Shown here one piece after another: positions 51,760-64,000 of a stretch of 64,000 bases of DNA. The position numbers and the translations under genes were made by a program. Origin of the DNA: Sycobia sp. Sy_11. Lineage: Eukaryota > Arthropoda > Insecta > Hymenoptera > Epichrysomallidae. The notes below the pieces were generated by a model that searched no databases, was not told where the DNA came from, and saw only the letters and a list, made by a program, of their open reading frames with translations. Every line of letters starts with the position of its first letter. Within the stretch, counting starts at the first letter, position 1. The DNA lies in NCBI GenBank assembly GCA_018907035.1, contig JACCIC010000021.1, forward strand, positions 4,206,001-4,270,000. Reading direction: 5' to 3'.

Positions 51760-53487
51760 ATATGTATGGGTGTTTCGGTGCCGACGAGTTAAAGTGACAT
51801 TGCAGCGAGCATTTGGTTGAAAACGGTTCGGCGCGAAATACCTAATTTTATTTTAGTAGAGGGCTTGATGGGTGGCGTCATGGAATCGATTCTAAAGCAA
51901 AAATATATATATACAATCGAACGAAACGAAGATAGGTTTATAAACTAATTCATAAATGAAATTACTATTGATATTTTAAATGAAAAAACTAAAAAAATAC
52001 AAAAAACCTTTTTATAGAAGATAAAATTGTTGACGACTTGTTAACAACCTTAAGGATAAAAATGTATATAAAAAAAATAAATTGTTATGTTTTTGAACAA
52101 CTGGATAAAGTTCTCAAAGTATTCGTCTGTGGAATTCGCAAATCGTTTTATATTGTGAAATATTGTAGATGATTTAATTGAAATTCAAAAACACCGTCGA
52201 CTTTTAAGAGTGGTGTCATCTACTGCTCTAATACCTCGAAATCTATTTTTCCAGATCCTCTATGATTTTTCTATAAGCAGTTATGTAATTGTCATTGATC
52301 GTTATTGATCCTGTTTCTGAATGCAGTAATTTTATGATCGCTGGATTAATCCCATGATCGTTATCTGTATTGATCTAAAATATCTCGCGGATGATTTCAA
52401 GCAGAATACGGTAATTTTCATATTTACGTTCACCATATCATGGTGAACGTAAATATGTACATGGCCAATCATGTATATACATTTTCACTGAACACACTCC
52501 ATTGAAATGATTATAAATCTTGGGGAAAAACATCGTATAAACGAGTCGGTTATTAATGGAGCTATCGCATTGGTAAAATAGAGCTCTAAAAGTCTACAGG
52601 ATTCATCAACATTTTTTTTCCAAATAAATATATCTTAAAATCTTGACGTTATTCGACAATTCAGAAGACCAATTCACATTCTACGTGCAAAATCATTCCA
52701 GCAATTTCTTTGATTTATTCGAGAACAAGTACAAGATAGTTCTATTCTCTCCAATGTAATAAAACATACGTTTCGAGTAACAAGTGTTTCGATTAACGAA
52801 AAAACACGACAATAGCATCATAAAGGAAGATGCATCTGATGTATATAGCATCAAAAATACACTCACATTAACATTTTTTGGTATTGATAATATCATAGTT
52901 CGAAAATACATAAAAATAAGACTTTATAGATTCTGAAAAGCAGCGTTGCTAGTTTCTTTCTCATTCGCACTCTTACCTAGGACCCGCTTATCATTTTCCG
53001 ACTCCTGACTTGGTCGAGCTAAAACCTTTTACGATCAATTCGAATTTATTGCAATTATCCTTATGCGTTCTTTCCCTTGCTTTATCATATATTTTTTATC
53101 AACAGTTTATAATTATCGTAATTTCTTGCCTAATATCTTTATAATTATCGTAATCTTTCTATAAGGTTCGAAACGTCGAGTATTTTCATAAAATAAATTA
53201 TCGTCGGAAAGACTCTTACCATTAACCTTCCATTATCACCAATGATATTGTTAGACGTTTCTTTTTATTATATACCGCTGCAAAATACTATGTACAGTCC
53301 AAATTTAAATATATAGTTATAATGGCGTATATATATATATATTTGCGACAAATACATTTTCCTCTTATCTTATAATTGGCAATTCGATGCACGGCGGCAA
53401 AAACAAAACATCGCGCGAGCTTCAAGAGAAATCCCAACGTTTGATCTCCGTGAGCGGAGCAAGACAATTATCACAAAGTCTTTCCCC

Positions 53488-53490
<3 letters not shown>
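51752..53490. other. AT-rich desert containing a perfect hairpin
   Basis: Besides the hairpin at 52419-52457 there is a 17-base direct repeat TTTATAATTATCGTAAT at 53106-53122 and 53138-53154. No gene recognised. Confidence 0.5.
52419..52457. repeat. Perfect 18-bp inverted repeat with a 3-base loop
   Basis: CATATTTACGTTCACCAT at 52419-52436 is followed by ATC and then its exact reverse complement at 52440-52457. It is not a simple TA palindrome: both arms contain GTTCACC or GGTGAAC. It would form a 39-base cruciform or RNA hairpin. The stem is too short for a microRNA precursor. It may be a fold-back remnant of a transposon end. Confidence 0.9.

Positions 53491-53532
<42 letters not shown>
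53491..53532. repeat. (GA)n microsatellite
   Basis: About 20 GA units. A pyrimidine-rich stretch follows at 53550-53730. Confidence 0.96.
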
Positions 53533-53536
<4 letters not shown>

Positions 53537-53844
53537 AAAAAGGACTCGGTTCTTCTCTCCTCTCTCTCTCCATTTCTATCTCTACCTTCTCTCTGCACTC
53601 GTAAATACGTTATACGAGGCAAAATGTTCCTCCTAAAAGCTTCTCTTTCCACTACGGACCGCCCCCTCCCGCCCCTGTCCTCTCTCCTCGTCCACCCCTT
53701 TACTTTTCCTCTATCTATTTCTCCTGCGGCACGGGTCGAGATCTTGGACTTTTCGAATGGTCAGTAAACTTTCATGGCCCGGCGCACAGTGAAGTATAGA
53801 GAAAGATGGAATACTCTCCCGCGACCGGTGTGTCTGTCTCGGCT

Positions 53845-53845
53845 A

Positions 53846-53902
<57 letters not shown>
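53845..53902. repeat. Compound (AC)n(TA)n microsatellite
   Basis: AC units with one interruption switch directly to TA at 53881, as at 16358-16404. Confidence 0.96.
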
Positions 53903-53903
<1 letters not shown>

Positions 53904-54183
53904 CCGGAGCCTCTGCAGCCAGTGCTCGGCTCTCTGAAGTCGGGGAGAGAATCCGCGCGCGTGAAGGTCGGTCGAGCGTATGTGAAATCCTGAAATCTAT
54001 TCGGCACGTCGAGAGGGAGATATTTTTTCATCAGCTTCTTTGGTTTTTTAACTCAAAAGTCCCGGATTTTTTGCCGTTATTAGTCTTCCAAAAATCATTG
54101 CGCGTTATTTGGTATAAATAATGGAGGAAGAATATTATATTATATTGTTTTAAATATCGGCGCAACAAGTAATTTTGGAGAAA

Positions 54184-54188
<5 letters not shown>

Positions 54189-54253
<65 letters not shown>
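54189..54253. repeat. (TA)n microsatellite
   Basis: About 65 bases with one GTA interruption. Confidence 0.96.
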
Positions 54254-55170
54254 GATTAAAAATTCTTTTATTAAGTTACACTTGATTTGATGCAATAACA
54301 CGAATTTATCGCACTTTCTCAAAGATGAGATTTCGCTTTAAAATTAACTAGTATTTTTTTTACAACTGTCCTTTTACTAGCTATAAAGAGAGAAACTATA
54401 AATGTTTCACGCCGTGAAAATCCACTTAGGATTAAACCGTTGAAGGAGAAAAAAAATTGGATTCTTAATGCAATATAGATAGAATTTATTAATTTCAGGA
54501 AACCCTTTACGCCGTTCATTAATCGACCAATTAAATAACATTTAAGAACAGTTGGAACTTCTTTTCTATCAAACTACACTGTTATATCGAGAGATAGTTG
54601 GGGAGTTCGACGTAAAAAGGAAATCTTGAGAAAAATTTTTTTTAACGAATTCCATGCGTGAAATAAAATAATACGTAAAAAGAAACAATTTCAATCGGAG
54701 GATTTGGGAATGAAGGTAAAACATTTTTTGTTGTTGTGGGCTAATAAATCTTTTTGTCGATTTTCCAGTCCTATAATGACAATGAGACTGTCCTTGGTTA
54801 TAATCAGATCCGTAGAATCTGAAACTTTTATGACTGCTCGATTAGCTTAGTCCAACGTTTCGGCTTCCATCAGGGACTTAAAAAAAGTATTTTATATCTA
54901 AAAATATTTTGAGTTAAAAACTGTGCTTTCAAAGGGACAGTTCAAATACTTCAGTTTTCAATAACGTCATTGCGCGTTTCAATTAGACTTGTAGAAACAT
55001 TAACTATCGACTAAATTTCACGACTTATGATCAGTGTTAAATAAAACGGGCTGCCGCCAGAGCTTCTCGCATCATGTGAGCGAACGAAAAAAATCTGTTG
55101 GCTCCTCCCCCCCCCCGAAAAAGAACATCAGGACAAATATCTCTCGTCACGCCTGGAAACAATCAGTCAA
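54254..55170. other. AT-rich stretch
   Basis: Holds the hammerhead-like motif at 54850-54877. If that is the end of a Penelope-like or other retroelement, part of this stretch may be its decayed remains. No reverse transcriptase motif was seen. Confidence 0.4.
54850..54877 (-). ncRNA. Hammerhead-ribozyme-like or Penelope-type motif, degenerate
   Basis: On the minus strand this reads CCCTGATGG, AAGCC, then GAAACGTTGGAC. It resembles the conserved hammerhead blocks CTGATGA and GAAA, separated by a short potential stem II, as found at the ends of Penelope-like elements and some other retroelements. The last core base is G rather than A, stem II would be nearly absent, and I could not define pairing stems I and III with confidence. 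Activity is unlikely. The assignment rests on motif resemblance alone. Confidence 0.25.
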
Positions 55171-56130
55171 GCGGCCGCAAACCCAAGCCGGGGAAGTGGA
55201 GGCGGGTGCGGTGGCGTAATCGCCGTCAAAGCCGCGCCGTAAAGCGATCGCGCGTATAACGACGCCGCCCAAAAATCCGTTAATATCTTTCGCTCGGCTA
55301 ATTAAAAAATCGATATCATCCGGCCGCGTAACGGCGCGTCCGTGCTCGCGCGAGGCGTTGCGCCCCCTTCGAGCTGCCGCGGCTCGCTGAAAATCCTAAT
55401 GAGATGCGAGCGAGCGAGCGAGCGGCGGCACTACCGCGGCACACACGGTCTCGTAAATCATCCCGAAAGCACCGGGAATACATAGGCGCGCGCGCCGGCT
55501 TTTCTTCACTCCCTCCCCCCAACCCTCCCCCGCGCATACGAGGCATCTCGCAGGTGATGCGCGTCGGGTCGCCTTTTTAATTTGGAATAGAGCTCGCTGC
55601 AAACACGCGCCTGCCCGCCCGAGCGCGGATATATTAAAGCTCGCCTCCGGAAATTATGCGCGCCCGCGCCGCCCGTCCGCGAAGGATGCGCTCGGGCGAG
55701 CGGCCTCTATGGCCGGGGGCGAGGGGGGGGGGCGCAGTGTGGGGGAGGGAGACCGCTGGCATATATAGACCGCGCGCAGGGCTGCCGGCATTATTTATAC
55801 GTTTGCGCGCTTCGGGAAAGGATTTAATAGCGGCGAGGGTGGGAGGGGTCGCAGCGGGGATGGCTACGCTCGATATGCGCGTATTCTGCTCCCCCCCCCC
55901 GCCGCCCCGCCATGGTATAAGAGGCGACGATGATAATACGACCGGGGCGCGTTGCGCGCGCGGAGCTGCGAATGCTATCCATATATACCGATGCGGTAGC
56001 CTCTCGTGTATAATCGCGGATATATATATATATATATATGGCACGAGCTCGGATGTCGCGCGGCCGGCGTCCGAGGTGGAAGGAAGTGCCGCGCGCGAGG
56101 GAAACCCGGCTACTGGCGCGATCTAATAGA
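55170..56130. other. CpG-rich island
   Basis: Second strongest CpG-rich region, with (GAGC)n-like units at about 55408-55424, G and C runs near 55724-55732 and 55891-55900, and a short TA run at 56021-56039. Frames of 136 and 156 codons are open by composition. No domain seen. Confidence 0.5.
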
Positions 56131-57425
56131 TCGAGGGATCGATATAATGTATGTGTAGAGGAGAAAATGACGAGGTCGCCTACTCGGGGAGGGACGAGGC
56201 TGCGTATAGGGATGACGTCGGTGCTTTATGGGCCGGTCGAATTATCTTATTTCGGCATTTTATGCCGAGCTTTGATTTAAAGGAAAATTTACGAATCCTT
56301 TAGCGAGACGCGGCTCGATCGATCAGTGACATTTTTTTTCCTCAAAGATTTTCGTGCTTCCTCCCTCCGAAACGGCTGCATATTTTATTAAATATTACAT
56401 TCGACTAGTTTAACGAGGAGCACTTGTGTGTCCTGTTTCGCAACAACTGAAACTTTTTCGTTGTAACTCCTAATAATGAAAGCTGTCAGCTGCAACGTTC
56501 GTTTATTGATAATTTTATGTATGTACCAAGTTTTCGGAGCAAGTTACTATTGTTTTTCTAATTAAATAATTTTTTAGTTTTTGATTCTTGTACCACAAGC
56601 ACCGGATGTTTCGTTGAATCGCGAAGAGAAACATGATCTAAAGTGTCTTTTATCAATCGCTTTTCATGCTTCTAATTATATAATTGAATAATTTTATCGG
56701 AATTCGTTGATTTAATTCTCACCTCCGTTTTTTTTTTAATGATGATGTAAAATTTTACAATATTTCATATTTTCTGACCCTATGCAGAAAGAACCCGTTT
56801 ATTACAAATGGGCTAAATAAAAAGAAAAAAAAAAGATATATTCCGAAGGGTTTGCATGGACGATCTTCCTATAACCATGACTGTACGATATTATATGTAG
56901 CGAAGACGTAACTCCGGGTATTGGCCTTTTCTTCAATGCACTGGACGTATCAATATTCAGCGCGAGTGAAATCGTAAATCTTCGTGTACTTTTATTCGAG
57001 CGTAGCGTGTCGATCGCTTTTGTATGTATATATATACTACGTCTTATAAGTTGAAAGTATTCGAGCATTGAATAAATGAAAAATAAATGTAAAAATTATT
57101 CGAAAGCACATATAGAAGTTCACTTGATTATTGATTTTATTTTATGGGCGAGTCATTGATTTTACTACAACGACGAAGAATGAATTAAACACACAGACAT
57201 TTACTAATTTCATTGAAATTTAATTCATTTACATCATATCTTATACTTTTTGCATGGGTAAAAAATACTTTTCAATACTGTGTATCCAAATTTGAATTTT
57301 CTGATATATGTTTGAACTAGGTATACATAACAAAATCTAAGTTGGTTCCCTAATAGAAATACCAAGAAAAGTTGTATAAATCGATACCAAAACTAACATT
57401 GTTGATCAGAAAATCGAACTAGAAG

Positions 57426-57470
<45 letters not shown>

Positions 57471-58000
57471 TTATTATAATTATAATTTTAAAGTATAATT
57501 TTAATATTGTAATTATAAAGTATAATTTTCTTTCCATGTCCAGTGATTATACAATAATTTTGTAGATCTTTCAAAATATTTCTGTAAAATAAGAAAAAAT
57601 TAATTTTACATACTTCGGAAATACATTCCCATTTAATTACCGTTTATTTATGACTTTCTCTATGTATTATTAAGAACAAAATTTACAATTATAGATTATT
57701 AATATATTTATTGCATACTAAATACGTTAATTTTCAATGTTAAACATCTGTGTTGTACATGCAAATATTGTATTTCGCTTACAAAACATTGCGATCAATT
57801 GCGAACAAAAACAATTCCTCGCCTCTACGCTCCCCCAAAACGTTTAGTTGACTATAAATTTCCTATCAAGGTATATACATTCTTGAAATATCATATCTAA
57901 AACGTCATTTCAATCGAATTTTCAACGAAGATTTTTCTTAAAATTACAAAATTATATCTGTCTAGTGGCTTCACTCCAAGTCTAGTACATTTATATCTGA
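56131..58000. other. AT-rich desert
   Basis: TA array at 57427-57465 followed by two copies of AAAGTATAATTTT (about 57490-57502 and 57517-57529). No gene recognised. Confidence 0.5.
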
Positions 58001-58755
58001 TTAATTTTTCGTATACGCAGCAGTCGCAATCGAGTGTCACAGTTACCAATTGACGGTTGTAATTTTGACGTCGCGCATCTGTCGTTAAGCGAAAAGATCC
58101 TCTTTCGTGGGCGAGGACGCGAGCGAAAGTCGATATAGTACGAATCGAAAGTGTCGCGCGGTATATATAGGCAAAATCCGCTCCTCTCGCCGGCGCGGGA
58201 AATTCTTTTTTTATACGCGCGCGCGCGAACGTTCGAGTGGTCCGGCACCGGATCCAGATGACAGTTGGTAGTAACTTGCGTCTATATCGGCTCGCGCGAT
58301 GCGCACCCGTACACGCGGGTGTCGACCTAGATTTCGCCAATCTGTACAGACTCCATGTCACAATCTTCACAAATTTTTAATTCTCTTCGGACGGACGCGC
58401 TATTTCATTCTATCAAGCTCGTAAGATCGTTGATGAGGTTATTTGTACGGTGAAATGAATCGATGCGGTTGAGAAAAAAGAAACCAATTCAATCACTTCT
58501 ATTTTTTTTTTACTATGAAGTGCAGAGTTCCGATATAGGACAGCTCTATTCATTAATAATTGATGGCTCAACTTTCCCAGTTCGTTGATATGAAGCCCAT
58601 ACGATCGAATTCAGAAAAGCTATATTCTCGAAAACTTGCTCAAGTCGTGCCATCCCTCACCCACCCAGCCCTCGTAGCGAGCACCCGAGAGAAGGCACCA
58701 GAATCCATTCGCTGCAGATCCAATAAAGCATCGTTCGTCCGTCATCTCGAGCTCA

Positions 58756-58757
<2 letters not shown>

Positions 58758-58791
<34 letters not shown>
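58758..58791. repeat. (AC)n microsatellite
   Basis: About 17 AC units. Confidence 0.96.
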
Positions 58792-58794
<3 letters not shown>

Positions 58795-59016
58795 TGGAAG
58801 CTATTGGAAAGACGAACGAGGCAGTGTGCGTGTGGGCCATAAGAGCGTCGCTCGTTATACCGTTCCGGGTACCCTCGGCTCCGCCCTCCTCTCACTATCG
58901 GCTATTAAAGCGCAAGGCTGTACGGGGCTTGAGAGCGGGCTCACGCTATACAGGGTGTTAAATTTAATGAGGCAGCCCCCGTCCGGTGCAGCCGAGGACT
59001 AATTGTTCCCGGACTA

Positions 59017-59122
<106 letters not shown>

Positions 59123-59210
59123 ATTCGTAATTACGCCCCTGAAAATACCTTGGCTGAGTCGATTCATATTCACGGGATTACGATGACTTAGAGAGCGGCG
59201 CTACTACTTA

Positions 59211-59480
59211 TACGGGGTGTCCCGAAAAGCAAAGGAAGTTGTATGGAAAGATCGCATGGCATATTTTGCGAATAGTTGTTCGGCTACGCGCCCAATGTTC
59301 ATCGTGCATTGGAAAAACGCCGGGATAATGGAAGGAGTCGGGAGACCGCGACGTGAAAAGGTTGAGTTAATGTTTGGTTTGACGATAGTTTTACAAGTGC
59401 GCTAAAAACTGTACGACTAATGTAGAGTGACGGCGACATTCGTATGCACAGCCATGTACCTTAGTAATTTATCTCTGAGA

Positions 59481-59529
<49 letters not shown>

Positions 59530-59739
59530 TGATCTTTGCCGCGGCCGTCCGGATCCTCCCATTATTCTCCAGATTACACTCTTCCAATTTCATTTCCCCT
59601 CGATCACTTGGCTCATACGTATTGTTGCGTAATTTAAAAACTATTTATCAACTTTTCCGAAATGCATACAACCTGTACGACTCCCTACGCCTATTGTCGT
59701 TTGGCCGGCGTGAACAATCAGAATTTGGGACACCCTGTA
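59211..59739. mobile_element. Probable non-autonomous Tc1/mariner-type element (MITE-like)
   Basis: The left end reads TA then CGGGGTGTCCCGAA (59213-59226). The right end, reverse complemented from 59737, reads CAGGGTGTCCCAAA before TA. They match at 12 of 14 positions and both are flanked by TA. The interior (about 525 bases) has no transposase-like protein, only a (TA)n array at 59484-59528 and unremarkable AT-rich sequence. Size, TA flanks and ACAGGGTGTCCC-type ends fit a deleted or miniature Tc1/mariner element. Family assignment is inference. An alternative left end starts at 58948. Confidence 0.5.
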
Positions 59740-61440
59740 TCGATACACCGTGTTCCCAAAAAAAATCGCCGGTCTAGCCGAGTGGGACGAGTCACAGGGT
59801 GCGCGTTAATCGGCCGATCACACAGCGAATTCTCAACCCTTAAAAGTGCGATTATTTGCGTGATTAAATTACAGCTATGATAGTCGCGACCGAGCCTATA
59901 TACGACGACTTTCGATTCGATGCGATCTTCTTATATCAAACTCGTAATATTCATTGGTGAAGAAAATTTTTTGCTACGCGCATAGATATAATACATGTTT
60001 TTCTTGCGCGCAGCGGGTTGAAATTTGAATGAGCGTGAGCCACGCCTCTCCCATCGATACTGAATTCTGCGCGCTGTGCTTGGTTGATTAACATATTACG
60101 CTCTGATTAACCTCTAACAGATCTCCATAATTCGGCCGGGGCGACGAATCTCTTCGTAAATCTACATCGATAGATAGAGTCTGTTTCGATCGTTTCGCCA
60201 TGTTCGCTTTTTTTATAGTAGACGGCCGCGCGCGTTCAACGACCTCTCGTGCTTTAATTAAGAAAATAATCGTTAAAATAATCGAATGATTATACTTTTA
60301 ATCACGACGTTTTACATTATAATAATTGAATTAAGTCAGCGTGTTAAAATTTATTATTTTATTAATTGGAATCCTCTAAAACACGAATAAACCATTATAC
60401 TATCGCAATTTAGCAGAAAAATACCGAAATATCCGAGTATCGAAAGAGTCGTGTCGCATAAGGAAATCATAGACAACGAATACAATATTTGACTTCAATA
60501 ATTCGTTTGTTAAAATGATGCCGTTCGCTCGAAATTTCAACGCTTTCGAAAATTTCAATAATTTTCCTCCAAGTTAGAAGTAGAGACAAGGTAAAAGATA
60601 TTTTTTAACAAAGATTTTCGGTATTAATAATTTCGTTATTCAGGTTAATCGATTTAATGTATTAAAATGAAGCAAGCACGTGTCATAAAGTTTGATATAG
60701 ATATCAATAAAATTTTTTGATAATTATTAATATTCATACTTCATTTCTAACTTACAAATAATCATGCAATTTTTCACGAAGGCTTCCATATTTTCATTCG
60801 GTAGAAGAATGTAAGAAAGAAATTTGAAATTAAAGCATTCGATATAAGACTGACGTTATCTGAATTTACGATTTTTCGAAAGATATGAATTCATTTTCTT
60901 GGATGATTAGGAATTCATCATGAAGATATTTTATTTCTACTTCGTATGAATTTCATTCCTCCAAGTATTAAAATTTTTACGCTCAATTTCTTATGAAATA
61001 TTGTCTTAGATCTTGAATGAACATTATATAATGCATTGCTAAATCGCTATATATGACCAAAAAAAAGTGTTTAACTACTCCCACCAGATGGATTTCTTTA
61101 TTCAGCTTCTAATTAAATAATATTCTCACATATTATTCCGAATGGAATACAGATTCACTCATCAATATAGATGATTACTATTTGTAAAATCAAGCCTAAC
61201 TATTTCGTGGAAAATGAAAAAAAAATTTATTTTTTTATTAGACTGAATCCGTGTTTCTCTTTTTTAGTATAAACATAAATGGTATTTCGATTTCCTAATT
61301 ATGTATAAACTTAGTTAATAATGTATGTTCTGTAAAGATTACGAAACAGTTGAACTAACATATACGTATGTGTGCATATATATAAATATACACACACACT
61401 CGTTTAATGACTCTTCCCTCCCATAAATCTATACGGCTTA
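59740..61440. other. AT-rich stretch
   Basis: Begins with another terminus-like ATACACCGTGTTCCC (59744-59757). Moderately CpG-rich to 60240, then an AT-rich desert. No gene recognised. Confidence 0.45.
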
Positions 61441-62300
61441 TCTATTTGTCAATCGCCGCGGCTCTCCCGCGCGCGTGCACCGGCATAAAAAAAAAAAAAA
61501 AAAAAACGAGACGATCTCTTTTATAACGAAGTGTCAATGAACTCGCGGCAAGTGCATTACAGTGCCCCCGCAGCCGCATAACTGCGCGCCGACGACGCAT
61601 GTGAAATTGCCGCTCGTAAAAAATAAGCGGGCTACTGTATATGCCATTATGTGCACATATGCGCGTGCGTGTGCGTGCGTGCGTGTGCGCATATAATATA
61701 GTATATAACATCGACGGGGCGAGGTACGCGCTCGCGCAACCCGTCAATGGAATTCGCGAATTCTGCGTGGCTGCGGCTGCGGATGCGGCTGTGGCGGCGG
61801 CGGCGAGGAGACCCGCGGGTCCCGTGCGCGCGGCGCGAGCCGCGAAGCAGGAGAGCGCGCGCGGCGACAGCAGGCGAGCTCGCAAACGCCCGCGCGCGCG
61901 CGATCGCTGGACAAAAGCGAAAAGTGCGGCACAATGCGACAGTTGCGCGAGCTTCCGGCTCGCGTCGCATGGCACCCCACCCGCCCCGCCGGCCGGTATA
62001 TCCGAACTGTACCTCCCCCCCTCTTTCGTCGCAGCCAGGGAATGCCCTCCCCCCTCTTACTCTTAACGTCCTGCCAGGGGGAGGATTTCTTTTTTTTTTT
62101 TCCTTTCTTCTTCGCACGCAAATTCGAATGCGCGCAACGAAGGTGCGCGGTTGCGGCGACGCGCGAACCGTCCGGCGCGACGTCGATAATGACGCGCGTC
62201 GGCCGCATCGGATCGACTCCGGTATTCGGCGGGCCGTGGGCGCGTCTCGCTCGTTTCGCCGCGATCAACTTTCCACGAGTTTCGCTCTGCAACACTTTGC
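61441..62300. other. CpG-rich island with poly-A at its left edge
   Basis: A 20-A run at 61487-61506, GTGCGTGC-type repeats near 61660-61690, GGCGGCGGCGG triplets near 61793-61806, then dense CpG to 62280. Frames up to 195 codons on both strands are composition-driven. Ends with a short TA run at 62311-62325. Confidence 0.5.
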
Positions 62301-64000
62301 TCTTTATACGTATATATATATATATAGAGATTGACGAGTTGCATTATATATGGATGCCTTCCGCCTTATTAACGTTTCCGGTTGCGCGATTCGAGCGATC
62401 AATCTTACCGATCTCTATTATATACCGTTAACTTTTGATTGTATGAATTTTTTTACGTACACGCAATGAGTAATATAATTTGAGTTACGACTTTAGAAAT
62501 TCGCCCGCAAACTGTGATAATGTTGGAAATTGCATTGATCGTACAACTTTCACTAATCATAATTAAAGACCATTCGATTGAAAGGGATTTCACCGGTGTG
62601 GCATTTTCGAAGAATTCAAATTTTGGTCTTGCTTAATTGGCGTTTGAAGATAAGCTATAATGAATATGTATAACAAAAGATGAAAAACGGTAGTAATATC
62701 TAAAAATCGAAATCTTTCGTCCCGCCACGATAAATCTACGAGCGATATAATTTTGAAGCTTTCATTGCTTGTTATAAAAACTTTTCTTTCAAAATTTTTT
62801 CCAAACGATGATTAACCGCATATTTCTCGTATAAATTTAATAAAAATGTTGGAATTTCAAATAATTATGAAGAAGCCAACGAAAGCCGCTCCCCATGTTT
62901 TAGTTTATTATTAATTTATTATTATTTATTATTAACTAAATTAATTATTATTATTATTAATTAACAACACTAGTTTTGCTATTCTTCGGTCTCGTGTAGG
63001 AATTTAAAACCAATGATTAAAACCAATACCAAGACCTGAGATACAAAAAATCTTTGAGATTATTAGTCTTAACAAGATTTTTATCGTACTGTAAAAAGCT
63101 ACTTCTTGCTTATAATAGCTATTATTTTATATATATATATGTGCTGTAATGTATTAGAAGCCTGAATTGTGATTGGAATCACGAATCATATAAGAAAAAT
63201 ATTTATAATATAATACCTTTGCAACTACTTGAAATGTCGTATTCGTAACCAACAATCACTCTGAACACACTAAATAATTAGTCCTTCGGTCATTTCATTT
63301 CCGAAACTTGCTTAAAATATAACTGATAATAACATCTATTAGCAAATTTGTCTTCAGATAATTATGTATATTGCTATAATACGGCAAAGTATTGGTTTCC
63401 ACGTTGTTAAAGTAAAAAAAACAAAAACACTTGTTATGAAAAAAAAAAAATTGTATTTTCTCAACTTCAACCTTCAAACTAACCGGGCTCTGACTTATAA
63501 CGACAACGCCAAAATCCAAATGTATTTGTCAGTTTTTGAACTTTATTCCGGTAACTTTCCAACAAATACTACAAATGGAAGCATCATAATATGTTCACTG
63601 CGCTTAAATCAATGGACGTAGAGTAGATTAAAAACCGACATATATGTACCAGTTTAAAATAATACAATTATGTTTATCCTTTTCAATTTCTTTCCTTTCT
63701 GGTATAATATTTGAAAATTGTGCTATTTCGTTACAATTATCTTAACATGATAATCTATTATTTATTGAAATATGCTCTCGGTCTTCCGAATGTTTATATA
63801 TACAGTCTTGAAAGAAATTAAAGAAATCTTTACCCACAAATCAGAAAATGAAAATTAGTACTTTCTTGTGAAGATCAAGGCAAGACAGGTTATCTCAATA
63901 CTCGTTCAAGGCAAAGACAATACTTTTTTCGATATCAACATAATATTTTAATAAATCACGTCTTGTCTTGATATTAGCCAAGTACTAGCCATATTGTTTT
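62301..64000. other. AT-rich desert
   Basis: TTA/ATT-rich sequence at about 62905-62965. No gene, RNA or element recognised to the end of the window. Confidence 0.5.

Noticed and set aside
61744..62334. Overlapping 183- and 195-codon frames on opposite strands
   Set aside because: CpG-rich composition removes stops on both strands. Arg/Ala-rich text has no domain.

Overview
The window looks like arthropod nuclear DNA, most likely a hymenopteran. It has no operons, no ribosome-binding sites and no dense coding. It has very many long dinucleotide microsatellites, CpG-dense GC-rich islands alternating sharply with AT-rich deserts, and a decayed mariner-family transposon. Placement below arthropod (ant, bee or parasitoid wasp) is inference from texture only.

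I found no convincing host protein-coding exon, tRNA, rRNA, known microRNA or CRISPR array. Almost every open reading frame above about 100 codons runs through a microsatellite and encodes its dipeptide: Ile-Tyr from (TA)n, Ser-Leu from (CT)n, Arg-Glu from (GA)n, Cys-Val or Thr-His from (GT)n. The window is best read as intergenic DNA or the inside of a large intron. It has several GC-rich islands and AT-rich homeodomain-motif stretches that could be regulatory.

Layout. 1-1930 is an AT-rich desert. 1931-3267 is microsatellites with a small GC-rich island. 3268-6010 is an AT-rich block with a probable scrap of a Ty1/copia pol gene near its right end. 6012-10300 is extremely microsatellite-dense. 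10300-12640 is AT-rich with TA arrays. 12640-13690 is an unusual kilobase, strongly G-rich on the plus strand. 13690-16890 is mixed sequence. 16890-18190 is the strongest CpG-rich island. From 18190 to 39985 AT-rich deserts alternate with GC-rich islands near 21.7-22.8, 25.2-25.6, 28.4-29.9, 32.0-32.5 and 34.3-34.8 kb. 39990-40894 is a deleted, frameshifted mariner element with matching inverted ends. 41-58 kb continues the mosaic, with islands near 43.0, 45.2, 48.1, 50.9-51.4 and 55.2-56.1 kb. 52419-52457 is a perfect hairpin, and 54850-54877 resembles a hammerhead-ribozyme or Penelope-type end on the minus strand. 59211-59739 is a probable non-autonomous Tc1/mariner-type element. 61440-62300 is a last GC-rich island and the rest is AT-rich desert.

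No genes here act together in a pathway. The supportable biology is decayed mobile DNA, repeat expansion and possible cis-regulatory sequence.
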